DNA of 64,000 bases from Phlyctochytrium arcticum (taxonomy: Eukaryota > Chytridiomycota > Chytridiomycetes > Chytridiales > Chytridiaceae), in assembly GCA_025602905.1 (NCBI GenBank), contig JAHLKI010000016.1:434001-498000 (forward strand), in the 5' to 3' direction. Shown here in pieces: positions 11,201 to 22,951 of the stretch (position 1 is the first letter of the stretch; the number at the start of each line of letters is the position of its first letter). The notes under the pieces are model-generated. The model did not search any database, had not been told where the DNA came from, and saw only the letters and a list, made by a program, of their open reading frames with translations. The position numbers and the translations under genes are program-made.

Positions 11201-13569
11201 AGGTGACATGTACATCAGAAACCATCACAATTGGAGATCAATAAATTTGGTCCACACAACTAGCATGGTTTTGTGGAAAGTGTTATTTTTCCATAGCCCT
11301 CTCCCCTCTTTCCTTTTTGAGGGTGATTTTTCCTCCTATTTCAGCTTCATTACATCCTTGTGTAATTCAAGTTTCCCACTTTGCCACAGTTTTCTCAACA
11401 CTTCTTTCTCTCTACACTTCTCCCAGCCTCTTCACATTTCTGCTCTAGATACCCTCACTCTTCTACCTTTCTTCCTTCATTCTCTTCTTCTTCTATTCCA
11501 ATCTTTTCCCTGCTTCTTCTGTGCATGTTAATTCTTCTCTCCCTCTGTCATCATACTGTTATCTTTTTTCTTGTACTCTCTGCTTTTCTAACTTTTGATT
11601 GCTCTATTCTCTTATTTTACTGTCCCTTCTTCCTTTGTTTCCTTCACATTTACACTCCATTTACCACCTATGAGAGTCGTTCCTCCACTCCAGCTACTTT
11701 TTGTACTCAACTGATTGGCGATAGCGTAAAGTACCGAGAGGGAATGTTGAATCAAGAACCCAATAGGGAGTGAAATAGAGCCTGAAACAGATAGTTCAAC
11801 GGTTGAAAGCCTGATTTCAGGTGATGTACCCATTTGTGTGTTGTAATATACGGTTTATCCCGCAATGAATTCTACTGGAAGTGTGGCCTATCTTTTTGTG
11901 TCTTTACCTGCATTTCCTGTTCTCTCCTCCTACATTCAGTCAGCTTTGTCTTGGTGTCTACTAACCTCCAATTTGAATTGTAATCTCATCAATTTTCTTG
12001 CACTGCGGATATTGCCATTCATGCTGCAATATTCACCACTTGGTTTTATCTGCTACTTTGATCTCTTACTTTTCATTTTTTATATGTCTCCTATTCCAAG
12101 TTCCCCAGTAAACATGCTTCCACTTCGGCTCTTATGTTCCACTCTTACTGCCATATCTGATTTCTTTCCGCTCCTGAGCTTCCTTGCTATTTGACAACTT
12201 CTTGTGCTATAATCTGTTCGACTTTCTTTCCTTTCTTGACCTTTTACCACCTCTTTGACCGCTTCCATCTTCCACATTACCTCCACTACCTGCATCCACT
12301 TACAAGCCGAATCCTGACAGTTTGAGCTATCTTGTTGCAGTGGATGGGACTAAGCTTGATTGAGACCGGGAAGAGAGTCATGTAAACCTGGATTGCACTT
12401 GTCTGTTGCAGGAAGATGGCAAGTTATTGCTACATGGCTTCTTTCCAGTAACTTGTAATAGTGGGGGATGTTTCAAGCAAATTTGGGTTGCTTGTTGCAG
12501 GGGATGGCAGCCCATGCTGAATTTTAATCTTCCATCAATAGCCAGCCAGGGTGGCTGACATTCTTCAATTCCAGTTCATCTGTTCATGCATTTGGTGTAG
12601 ACATGCTTTTACCGTTTTTGATTGATTGTTCTTAGGAGCTACATATGTGTCTCATCTAATAGAATCCTTCCCTTTGGTTCTCTGCTGCTGTTATTCATTT
12701 GATTTGATCCCATCCTCATTCAATATTGTAAGGTTGCTTGCTTTTTTTCTATACTCATCCTTGTTTATTTGTTTACCCATTGTATAGCCTCTACTTCATT
12801 AATTTTAATGCTGTTTTTGATGACCTGTTCTGTCTCTGTCTCTTTTTGTCTGAATTTCATACTATTAATTAACTAAGATTGACCTCTGCCCCTTCCTATC
12901 TGTTGCTCATCCTCCTTCCCTTCTTCCATGGCACGCTATTATATGCCTTCGATTTCCTTCCAATATTTTCGTCCATTTTCAGTTATCATATATGAAACTT
13001 CTCACAAAAATTGTTTGTTGATTGATATTTGGACTGTGATGCTCCTTTCTGTTGCAATTCCAATTCAACTTTGAATTCATTCTTTCTTGAAGTTTCTACA
13101 AGACTGAGGCCTCTTTGTAAAGCTCCTTCTCAACCTACGTCCACCTGATTTCCCTTCCTATGGAGAGCACTGACTTTTTGTGCATGGGTTCGACAGATAT
13201 CATCTGGGATATGCCACTGGGGACTATTTCACCACGGTCCACTGGGTTTCATAAATCATGCTACCCGGTACGGGGATGCTCTCTCATTAGAGCCACTGGC
13301 TGCCTGCAAGCTTCTAGAAATCGGTAGTGTTGGCGAGTTCTGAATTTACTCGAGGATGAGATGGTTGATTTGAGAGCGGGACAACCCCCATGCAGCTCAG
13401 TAATAAAAGCGCTGGTTGACTGCCAAGAACAGACACAGTAAAATGGAGTACCAAGGCAAGCTGGCAACCCATGCAATTGAATTTGCATGAGTGATTGAAA
13501 GATAGAGAAGGTGAGATGTGATGATCATCAGTGCATACACACACAAAATGACAGAAAACAAAAAATATT

Positions 13570-13642
13570 TGGAGAATCGGGGTATCGATCCCCGTGCCTC
13601 TCGCATGCTAAGCGAGCGCTCTGCCATTTGAGCTAATTCCCC
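13570..13642 (-). tRNA. tRNA-Ala (anticodon AGC)
   Basis: The minus strand folds as a complete 73-nt intron-less tRNA. The acceptor arm is GGGGAAT paired with ATTCTCC (one G-T pair) followed by discriminator A73. The D arm is GCTC...GAGC. The anticodon stem-loop is CTCGC-TTAGCAT-GCGAG, with anticodon AGC. The T arm is CGGGG-ATCGATA-CCCCG. The A54 in the T loop is unusual in general but characteristic of eukaryotic tRNA-Ala(AGC), and the whole sequence is close to animal tRNA-Ala. It keeps six CpG in 73 nt although the flanking DNA is CpG-depleted. The minus strand runs into a T-rich stretch just past the 3' end (ATATTTTT), a plausible Pol III terminator. Confidence 0.97.
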
Positions 13643-14343
13643 TTTCGGTGGAATATGCAGGCTTGTGTTTGGTTATATTCGTAGTATTGGTACTACTTTC
13701 CTCCCCACAAAATCTTGGTGCACCTCCCCAACCCTATTTATTGTCCTTCTTTGTCAAACAAATGTGCTTTTTATTTCGGCTCATCCGTTGCTGGAAGATG
13801 GCGAGCCGCGCTATATTACTACAGGAGAGTAAATGTATAAATGTAGAGAGTATTTTCATTTTGATGGCCAGCAAATAAATAGCACATGTGTTTGACAAAG
13901 AAGGACAATGTGATCATTGAATACAGAAGACAGGTGATGGAGAGACAACGATAAAGAAATGTAAATGTATCCAAGAAGAAGTGCCCGTTGGATGTGAATG
14001 TTAAATATCTGGAAGCTGAATACTGCTCATCTTTATAGACGCCGGTGACAATACAATCTACATGTTGAGTACAGTTGTGCGATTTGTCTTAATTTGCCAA
14101 ATTGTCCTTGACTCCTTGCTCAAGAGATGGTATGGAGACTTGAGGCAAATTCTTTTAAAATTGGTGTTACAGACAAAAGTTTGATTACCTCCCAGACCAT
14201 TGAAGGACAATCAACCTGAACCAATGGTAGTCCAATCACCTTCAAAAACATCATGATAGTATGCATATTGGGCGTCGGTAGATATCCAATGCTCAGCGGC
14301 AGTGGGCACTTGTGGAACTCCCTCACAAATGTCACGCAATTAA

Positions 14344-15203
14344 TTGTCCGGGGGTCAAACTGAGTCTGGGCAAAGTTTGTTCTTGAAACTGAGGATGTAA
14401 AACTCGGACTTTTATATTTGATATCCCTGGGAATTTTTGTCCTATGTTTCAGTGTGGACATATTTGACTCGATGGTTATCCCAGGCATATAACAAATGAT
14501 ATTGATGAAACGATGCATACATATCAGGTTGACTAAAGAATAAAGAACTGCATAAAGTGGTTAATGTTCCCTGGAATATTTAAAGACCACTCATACTTCA
14601 GCGTTGAATATTAAACACCACTTCAACATACAGACCTTTTAGAGACCAGTGCTCGCGCTCATCCAATTGGGCATTTGAATTATAAGCGGAGTGTCTGCTT
14701 TCAATTTGATGGCGGTGGGAACTTTTAACAAAAGCATAGCTAATATTCCTGGGAACATTGAGAACATTATACATTTACCTACCCGGGCCACATTGTTGGA
14801 GAGGGAAAGTTCATGCAGGGCGGTGGCTCGATGCCAACCATCAACAATGCGGTATTGGGGCATTTCTGTGTTCTGAAAGGTGACGGTTGTGGGAGGATTC
14901 TGCTCTATTACTGTCAAAGGTCTTGCCTTACAACGTACAACAAATGGTGGCAAATCACGAATGTTCTTAAGACCACCTGCTCAGTTTTCAGATATTGCGG
15001 AGTTGTGGAAGTCATGGGCTACACAAACAGATTTGCATTCATGTGGCGTTTACACAAGTTTGCCTTACGATACTATGTATTAATTCTAGTCTGCATGGGA
15101 ATATTGGACAAACTTTCACAGTTGTATCAAATATAAAAGTCCAATTCTGACGTTCTCAATCTCGAAACCAAAATTTGCCCGGACTCGATTTGACCCCCAG
15201 ACA
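14344..15203. repeat. Degenerate inverted-repeat pair (transposon relic)
   Basis: The sequence starting at 14344 (TTGTCCGGGGGTCAAAC, then GAGTCTGGGCAAA, then GACTTTTATATTTGATA by about 14423) recurs in inverted orientation ending at 15203 (reverse complement TGTCTGGGGGTCAAATCGAG, GTCCGGGCAAA, GGACTTTTATATTTGATA). The arms are about 100-120 bp with substitutions and enclose about 620 bp. This is the layout of a decayed terminal-inverted-repeat element or of two oppositely oriented copies of one repeat. No transposase frame survives inside. Confidence 0.6.
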
Positions 15204-18200
15204 AAAAAAAACGTGGCACAAAAACGACATGAGCATTTGCAAAATTGAGCCTACAGTTGTAAGTACTCCGTCAAGTTAGTACAACTAAGGTTATCCCACC
15301 CAAGTGTGGAAGGCAGAATGTACCAAAAATTACCCCCCCAAATAGCAACAGTGCCACCAACAGGTTTGAACAGTGATATGTTGCATCATCTCCAATGATA
15401 AAGCATTTCTTTTGGACATATTGTACACTTTCCTGTCCCTGTTTTCCCGTCATATAGAGCCAACACCGGCAAGAGCACTTCTGCCACAACATTTGTTTAC
15501 ATGAATGACACAAAATTTTGGTGCAATGACCATGCAAAAGTTACTGTATGATAAATTGCGCACTTCCAACTTCTGCACATTTAGGAAGAGATGCAATATT
15601 GGTTCAGTTTCTTCCTCAGGTAGGAAGTAAATGGCATTGGAGTCACACCAATCTAACTGTAACTTTGTGACGCATGTAAGCTGTCCCAATGTTCAAAGGA
15701 ATCCCGATTGAACCATCTGTTAGATCTACAGTAGCACGCAGCGTTCAGCCAGTGTGGCAACTGGCTGAAAGGGCCACTGTCCACTTCTTACAGTGCAGGT
15801 AAATTTACTTTTTTTTCTAGTATTTTTTCCTCTGACATGTCGATTAAAGTCATCTAGAAGAAAGGAAGGGTCTATATATATAGATGTGGGAAAATCGGCG
15901 AGCAGCACTATATCACTACTCTCTCAAGTGACATGTACATACCCGGGGTTATTTTATCCCCTTTACACCCCATCATCACAATCCTCTGACTCTCTTTTTC
16001 TCTATCTGTGTCTATTCTGATGTTCCCTATTCTCTGGCTCCTCAACATTTTTTGTTGAGGGAATGCCCCATGTTTCTGGTTCAGTTTCTTCCAGGCTTTC
16101 AAATTCAGGGCCACTCTCTTCTTGTTTCTCTTTGCATGTATCCAATGTTCTTGGACTGAGGTACCCGCTGCTCACTGTCTCTTATTTCTTTCTTTTCTTC
16201 CCCTTCCTATGGGCTATTTTCATATTTAACTCTTTTTTGCCTCTTTCTTTGAGTACTTCACCAATTACCCTCTGCCAATTCTAAATTCTTCTTTTCGCAC
16301 TTACTCTTGTTTACCTGCTACTTTTCTTCACCTATTTTTACACCCGGATTTTATACAAAAAAAGGATTGTCCCTTCCCCTCATGGTTTTCTTGCTTGAGA
16401 TTTTTCTTACAAATCCTGCCCCCTTCAGACCCGATGGGGCTTCCTCTATGACCTTTTACACGCTCATCCATGCTCCCCCAAGGGCAGACATGCTCAAGTT
16501 GGTTAAATGAACACTAGTCTTTACCCAATTTGTTTTTCCTTCCAGTTTGTAGATGAGACTTCTTCTGCTTTGCCCAGGATTGTAGGAACTGTTGCTAACA
16601 AGTACTTGAAGATGATTTTATATATGGGATAACATCTAGTGTTGTTACCCCCACATTTTCCACAAAAATGTCATCAACATTTTTTGCACATTGCTTCAGG
16701 AGCTAAGACAATGAAGTGTTGCCAATTACATCTGTATAACTCATCTACCAAGTGGGTTTCTTCCACACACAAAGGGTTTTGGAAGAGTGAAAATGTGTTG
16801 ACAGATGATAGCAAGTTGCTTAAACAAGAGTGAAAGGTTATGGATGTGCTTACATGGATAACAAAAGAACAGAGGTGGCAGAAGGCATCTTTCATTCAGG
16901 CTCCACTTCAGGAGTTGCACAACCCAACTTGGTAACCCAGCTTTTCCAGCATTTTACGTAATTGCTTTCTGATGCTTTCTTGGAGACCGGGGCACGTGTA
17001 TTGCAAACTGGGGTACTGGGACCAGGATATTCCTGTAGGGGTTTGGCGATCTTTGGGCTGCTTTGCCTAAGGTCACAGGCACAATGAGTTTCCAGCTTTG
17101 TGACAGAACCATGCCCCACTTCTCAAATAACTGCCAAAACCCCAGAGGCGGTTTTACGAATGCAGCAATCATGCGCTGAAAGATATTGGAGACATGCGCG
17201 GCCATAGTGGCCAGCGGCTCAATATAGTAGGTAGCCTGAAGTGCCCTGTGAGCAGGAAAAGCGCCTTCCTTACTCTGCTTTTGCTTCTTTGCTCCGCTCC
17301 CACAAGGAAGGTGGAGGACCCAATGTCAGAACTTGCAGTGATGAGCATGGTAGTAATGACAACGGCACTCTCTGAGTCATACAGTCATACGGCGGCTCAA
17401 ATGACAGAGTAGAAGACTTCCAACCAAATCTCCCAACTTGCCCAAGGCCTTTCCCATACCTTTGAAATATTGCAGGTTACCGAGAATGTATATCATGACG
17501 TTCACATAATTTTCCCCCCCATATCTGACAAAGAAGCAAAGTAGCTGGGTTGCAATGTCTTTTTACTTTCTGAGTTCCCCATATGCCATGACATTGCCTG
17601 CATCCAGTGCCATGGGCAAGTCTTTGTTAAATACACATAGTAGTGCTTCCACTATCACCCACTGCACAACTGGCATTTGGTCTCTGTATGCCTTGTACAG
17701 TGCCTTTACCACCATGGAGAGCAGCATTACACGTCTTTCTGGCTGCATTTTGACAACCATTACGGCAAAGTCAGGGAACGCCAAGCCCTAAATTGGCATG
17801 AAGAGCCCAACCCATAGTAGAAATCACGAAAAAGAACTCAGAGCATATCATTCCAGGAAGAACTCTGGATCTGGAAAGATTTGATTTAATCTTTCAGTGA
17901 CAGGATGTTTGCAGTAGCACTTTCTTCTTCTGGCAACTTGGAAAAGGTGCAGGGGGAAATCAACACAAGCTAAGAAGGCAATGTACAAGATTAATTGATT
18001 TCAGCACAGTTAGAAAGAATGAATACAACTTAGGTGTGAAGCAACGTTATGATAGGCGCAGCAGCAAAGGTTGCCTAGCTACTCCTCACCGTGCATCTTC
18101 CTGTCTCCATGTTGCTCAGCATCACTCAATCTTCATTTCCAGCAGAGAAAAAAAAACAGTTTCTTAAGCATTTTCCTTCAAGCACCCTGTTTACCTCCTT

Positions 18201-19809
18201 ACCGCAAACAAAGTGTAACATGCTGAGTTTTTTCCTATGCTGGGGTTTTTGCACCTTTGCACATGACTGATATAGCCATCATTATTGCCAACTAAAATGG
18301 GACAGTAGATTGTTCCCCAGCTAGCTGGTTCCCTCATGTCTTCCGGTGTGTTGCACCCAAGGTGCATTTGCAACTAAATTTTGGGGAATCTTCCAAAGAT
18401 CTTGGCTCAGGTCCCAACTCTTCTTAACCCCAGGGCCGTTGAGTTTGCAACTTGTTGGATCAAGCACATCAGCAGATACATTTAGTCCCAGGTTTTCTTT
18501 TGTGCTCTGGAACACTGACTCCAAATGGTTGAGTTGACTTACTTCCTTGTGTGGATCATGGTTTGGGATTCCTCTTCAAACTGGTTGCCATAAGAACTAT
18601 TCTCCATGTCATTTGATCAGGCATAAGTGGATGTTCCCAGATATAATGGCCTCATCCCAACACTTTGGCTGCATATATTTTCCTGGTTGACAAGGTAAAT
18701 TGTCAATGTCCTACAAGTTGGAAGTATTGATTGAAATATCATGAGCATCAGAATCCATCAAGTTATCATCTCTGGCACTCTTTGTCCCTGGGTCATCATC
18801 CTCAACTTTTTTGCATCTTTTGGGACCGCCACTGCTTTCCTCTTTACTAAGCCTTCTCCTGTGTCCACCAAAACATTCAAAACATCCCTGCGGTCATTGG
18901 TCAGACATAAAGAAGGTGTGGCCAAGTGGGAATACAAATGTATCCAAACCGTCTGGTTCTATTTGTCTACAGCCATCTTGATTTCACTTGTTTGCCATGC
19001 TCTCACAGTCATGTTGCTGACTATCTGGATGGCACAATATGGATCTTATCCCAAGCATTGATAGTGCAAAGCCTGCCTTGCAAACATCAATCACTACTCT
19101 TGTCATATCCTCTCAAAAACTGTCTTTTGATATTATTTCCAGGATGGTGACAAACAGCCTCAACCAGAACAGTGCAGGGGCGTATAGGAGTACTGGAACT
19201 GCCTGGATTGGCTTCGTTCTTACCGTTCTCCGTACTGTGGGCTTCCACTACTGAATTGTGCTGGGATCTTCAATGGTCAAAGTATTGGTTTGGGCTCTGG
19301 CTAGCTTTAGGTTCTAAAATCAAAAAATTATGAGTTGAGTCCTCCCTGAACACAAGATTGTACAGTGTGACAAATATGAGAATAGAGATATTTCACAGAA
19401 TGCCCCTCGTTTCTGCACTATTTTACAGAATGCACAGAATGCCCTTGGGTATTGTTGGGAATACCAGCAAAAGCCAGAATCTTGGTTGTAAACTTATTTG
19501 CCCATCAGAATTGAGGTTCAAATTGAGCCTCAAGTCTTGAATGTTACACTGGTTTGAATCCAGGTGTCACAGGCCCGGGTGACAGGCCTCCATTTGGTCT
19601 AGCTTTAGTTTACTGGTAAAATTGCCAGACTTGAGCTGTGCAGTACAATTTGAACAAAGGGCCACCAGGCACACATTTTGCTCTCAATTTGAGTCTGTTG
19701 CGCATTTTACACCCATTCGTGACATATCATCTCTCATCCATTTCCATTTCCATCTCAAAATCCACACACCTTGTAAAGAACCCCCGCAAACACAAGAAAT
19801 AACAGACAA

Positions 19810-19817
19810 TAGAAAAA
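19810..19817. repeat. MULE target-site duplication, left copy
   Basis: The octamer TAGAAAAA directly abuts the left end of the MULE and is repeated exactly at 22471-22478 at its right end. Mutator-like elements make 8-11 bp duplications. Confidence 0.85.
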
Positions 19818-19908
19818 GGGAAGTCCTAGCGCGACGCCTGGGGTGGAAAAGTTAAAGCGACGCCCCCCCAAAAAGGATAAAATTTGTACAAAAAGGGATT
19901 TAATTGAG
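19818..19908 (+). repeat. MULE left terminal inverted repeat
   Basis: This is the 91-bp left arm. It matches the reverse complement of 22380-22470 except for C/A, G/A and A/G differences in its inner half. Confidence 0.9.
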
Positions 19909-19955
19909 GAAAACAAAACTAACACACAACACAAAATTCACACACAATAAATACA

Positions 19956-21956
19956 CTAGGATGTGGAGCACGACGGTCCAGCAAGGCTCGGGCACTTTGG
20001 GCTGTTCTTCCTATGACCCTCGGATGGCCGGCCGGCCGCTTTGCACGCACTACAATTGATTTTGGGACATGCGGCGTGCTCAAAAAGCGAGGGGTCCCGC
20101 TGCGTACTTGTCGCCGCCTTACTGTGTTTCTTGCCTTTTGCCCCTTGGGGTCGGGCCTTTGTTCGTTGCACTACTGGATCGCTGACAGGACGGGCGAGTA
20201 ACTCCAGGATCTCCGCTTGCTGAGATGGGCTCAATGCAGACCACAAGGGCGGGGCTCCAAGGTCTGCTTGGCCATTGCGATCTTCAGCGCTCTCCTCCTG
20301 TGTCTCCTCCAGCTCAATGACAGTAACTGCATCGAATTCTTCCACAATTGGCAGTAACCTTTTCAGCCGCCAATGTTCATGGAAATCGTTGACGGCAAGG
20401 ACCCCTCCGCTGATCAGCAAACGCATCATATGATGCCTGCACAGAACACCCTTCCATACCGCAAACGTCTGGGAGCATTCGGCAGCTGGTCTCTGTCCAC
20501 ATGGCATCATACAGTCAGCCAATCCCTCAGCAGCGAGATCGAGGGCAAACGTTGAGACCATCATCCGTACAGAGTCAAAAATCAGATGGTTTGTGGATGG
20601 GTAGATTGTGGTTTGATTTTTCGTCAATGACTTCTCCAGCTTGTCATCTCGGTTCGTGAGGCATCGTTCCACGGCTCGAACTACCTCGAGTAGAGTTTTG
20701 GTTGAAGTGAGAATATTGGATTTAAGCATGTGATGGGCACCTTCTACTCTGGAGGTGTTCAAATTGCCTAAATGCGGAACTACTTTCGTCCAGCAAGTGA
20801 TAAATCGTTCCTTGTACGGTCCGACCCATTCCCCGGTGATGTACGATGTGATTCTGGGGATCTCCTCCCAAGTTGTTAGAAATCTTGCCCATTCAATGCG
20901 GAATGCTTCCTCCATTGCAGCCCCCACAACTTTCCAAAAGTCACGCTCCAAGGCTGCCCACCGGTCGTCATCACCTACCACCGACTTTAAGTTTGCAGCT
21001 AAATTCTTGAAAATGTGCCAACGACAGAGCAGTAGCTTGGCGCTGGGAATCACGGTCTCGAGCACATTCATCAAGGCTTTCTCTCTATCGGTTGCAATCA
21101 CGCTTGGAAGTTGATATCCTTTGTAAACACAGTCAACCAACGCGCGGATCGCCCAGCTGTAGCCTACTTCATCCTCAGCAGTCATGAAGCAAAAGCCAAT
21201 GGAGAAGGTCTGATTGGTGGAGGTCATGCCGACTACATGGAGAAGAGGCATTTTGAAGCGATTTGTCTTATATGTACAATCCATCAGGATGGATGTCGGA
21301 TAGGTCCTCGCCCATTTCAGGGATGTTTTGTGCATGAAAAACAAGCTGGACAAGTCACCAGCTTCGTTCCGCTTGAGGCGATATACCCAGCGGTCCTGTT
21401 CGAGATCTTCCAGAAGCCGCTGAAGAGGCGTTTTGCCATTCAGATCGATCTGCTTGACTTTGCCAACGGCATTGTAAACCGACTGTTGGCAAATGTTTGT
21501 ACTGGGATTACTTTTTCGCACTGTACTGATAATGGCAGCTGGCGTCCCGCCGCTTTGGTGCATATGTACGACGGACTCTTCAGTGGCGACCGTCAGACGA
21601 CGGAGAACAGGGTAGTCTTGGGGTCGGTGAGTGGGTGGATGGTTGTGCTGATGCCCGGAAACTGCCGTCAATCTCCACAGGCCGTCCGGGCATAGCTTTC
21701 CGGTCATAGTCGCTTCACATCCAAATTGCCTCTTTCCTCTGTTTCGGTGGACGGCGCCTTCCGGCAAGCGCTTTCTGCCTCCGCCAGGTTTGTCTTTGGC
21801 TCGCCCATGACAACACCCGAACGTAATCTTTCTGCCCTTCTTTGCCGTTCTTCTGATGGTGACCGCGTAGCCTTGGTTCCCAGCAAAGGCATTGATAGCG
21901 TCCTGTAAGTCTTCGCGGGTATGGTATCCAATTCCATCTATTGCGGGGGGCAGCAT
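19956..21956 (-). CDS. MULE transposase (FAR1-like DNA binding, DDE, SWIM/zinc knuckle)
   Basis: 666 aa from the ATG at 21956. Residues about 8-108 look like a FAR1/WRKY-GCM1 zinc-binding DNA-recognition domain, ending in the conserved GHQHNHPP. The RNase-H-like catalytic domain has D226 in LMDCTYKTNRF, D290 in VIATDREKALMNV with the downstream CRWHIFKNL signature, and E405 in TSRVEGAHHMLKSN, giving a full DDE triad. A SWIM-like zinc site follows (CSQTFAVWKGVLCRHHM), and the C-terminus carries a zinc-knuckle-like run (CPKINCSACKAAG ... GH ... C). The enzyme cuts and pastes the element by binding its inverted repeats. The open frame extends 27 codons upstream of the ATG to a stop. No frameshift is visible. 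Confidence 0.93.
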   Translation of the reverse strand: MLPPAIDGIGYHTREDLQDAINAFAGNQGYAVTIRRTAKKGRKITFGCCHGRAKDKPGGGRKRLPEGAVHRNRGKRQFGCEATMTGKLCPDGLWRLTAVSGHQHNHPPTHRPQDYPVLRRLTVATEESVVHMHQSGGTPAAIISTVRKSNPSTNICQQSVYNAVGKVKQIDLNGKTPLQRLLEDLEQDRWVYRLKRNEAGDLSSLFFMHKTSLKWARTYPTSILMDCTYKTNRFKMPLLHVVGMTSTNQTFSIGFCFMTAEDEVGYSWAIRALVDCVYKGYQLPSVIATDREKALMNVLETVIPSAKLLLCRWHIFKNLAANLKSVVGDDDRWAALERDFWKVVGAAMEEAFRIEWARFLTTWEEIPRITSYITGEWVGPYKERFITCWTKVVPHLGNLNTSRVEGAHHMLKSNILTSTKTLLEVVRAVERCLTNRDDKLEKSLTKNQTTIYPSTNHLIFDSVRMMVSTFALDLAAEGLADCMMPCGQRPAAECSQTFAVWKGVLCRHHMMRLLISGGVLAVNDFHEHWRLKRLLPIVEEFDAVTVIELEETQEESAEDRNGQADLGAPPLWSALSPSQQAEILELLARPVSDPVVQRTKARPQGAKGKKHSKAATSTQRDPSLFEHAACPKINCSACKAAGRPSEGHRKNSPKCPSLAGPSCSTS

Positions 21957-22379
21957 TTGCTTATCGACAATTGGGGGGGATTGTAGCTGATGGTTGTCGG
22001 TGCGTATGTTGCGGGAGACTGATTGTCGTTCGGGGGGTCAAAGTTCGCTTCATATCCCGCAGCATCCATAATGACAGTATCCATGTTGGCAGTGTTCATA
22101 TTGGCAGTTTCAACATATTGTGCAAGTGCAGTATCATACGCGAAGTTACTGGCAAAATGAGGTGAGCAATGTTTGTTTACGCGTCATCACCATCCTTACA
22201 AATCATCATCGGAATCAGATAGTTCAGGCGTATGGAGGGTGAGCATGATGCAGAAAGTGGCAATGTGAGAACGTTGTTGGACTGTGTATGTGAAGAGCGC
22301 AAACAAGACAGTTGCAACGTGAAGATGGTCTGAGCGAGATCTGGCAGGAGCGCGAACTCAGGCGTGTCGCGCGTCAAGG

Positions 22380-22470
22380 CTCAATTAAATCCCTTTCTGT
22401 ACAAATTTTATCTTTTTTGGGTGGGCGTCGCTTTAACTTTTCCACCCCAGGCGTCGCGCTAGGACTTCCC
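22380..22470 (-). repeat. MULE right terminal inverted repeat
   Basis: This is the 91-bp right arm, the inverted partner of 19818-19908, abutting the target duplication at 22471. Confidence 0.9.
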
Positions 22471-22478
22471 TAGAAAAA
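22471..22478. repeat. MULE target-site duplication, right copy
   Basis: An exact copy of the octamer TAGAAAAA at 19810-19817. Confidence 0.85.
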
Positions 22479-22690
22479 AAGAAGATCTCGCTCTTGCCAA
22501 TGTCTTAGCCAAAAGCATTTACAATTGAGCTGAAAGTGACAATTGGCTTTCAAGCGACGAGGATTGCTACTCCAGTGGTGAGGCTAGTCTGGGGTTGGAT
22601 GCCAGCCAATGGATGTCATCCCCACTGTGCTCGGCGCCCTTCAAAATGCCCGGTACTTGTATGAGCGGCCGTGTATTCCAAAGCAACTAG

Positions 22691-22915
22691 TTGTTCCTAC
22701 CATTACTGGACCAGCTAGATGGCGGCCGCTTCCAAAACAAAATCAGATGTTCATGTGAGACCTTTCATCTTTTGGCCAACATGCTTAGGACCAATCCTGT
22801 ATTCTATGCAGATGGCTTGACAAAGCAAAGCGCCCGTCGAGCTCCAACTGATGGTGGCCCTGTCGTGCTTTGCTCAGAGTGGAAACGGCACTCGTATCGC
22901 GAGGCTGTCCAGGAT

Positions 22916-22951
<36 letters not shown>

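Larger units (their letters stand above)
9901..19809. other. CpG-depleted, gene-poor repeat domain (left part)
   Basis: CpG is almost absent: I count 4 CpG in 10321-10800 and 3 in 17881-18120, against 17 in a 240-bp stretch of the GPD1 gene (41401-41640). TpG and CpA are abundant, the footprint expected when methylated cytosines deaminate. No long coding frame with a domain is present. The domain contains purine-rich (about 9.5-10.3 kb) and pyrimidine-rich tracts (about 11.3-12.3 and 15.9-16.5 kb on the plus strand), one inverted-repeat pair (14.3/15.2 kb) and a single tRNA gene. I read it as old, decayed transposon DNA. Confidence 0.75.
19818..22470 (-). mobile_element. Complete Mutator-like (MULE) DNA transposon
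   Basis: This 2653-bp element has 91-bp terminal inverted repeats (19818-19908 and 22380-22470) that differ at only three positions, perfect 8-bp flanking duplications and an uninterrupted transposase frame on the minus strand. Its ends read GGGAAGTCCTAGCGCGACGC inward. It is rich in CpG, in sharp contrast to the DNA it sits in, which argues for a recent insertion. It has everything visible that an autonomous element needs. Confidence 0.92.

Noticed and set aside
22177..22377. Possible extra 5' exon of the MULE transposase
   Set aside because: The short frame next to the right inverted repeat has no match to the FAR1-like N-terminus, and the 666-aa frame already starts with a proper ATG and complete domain.
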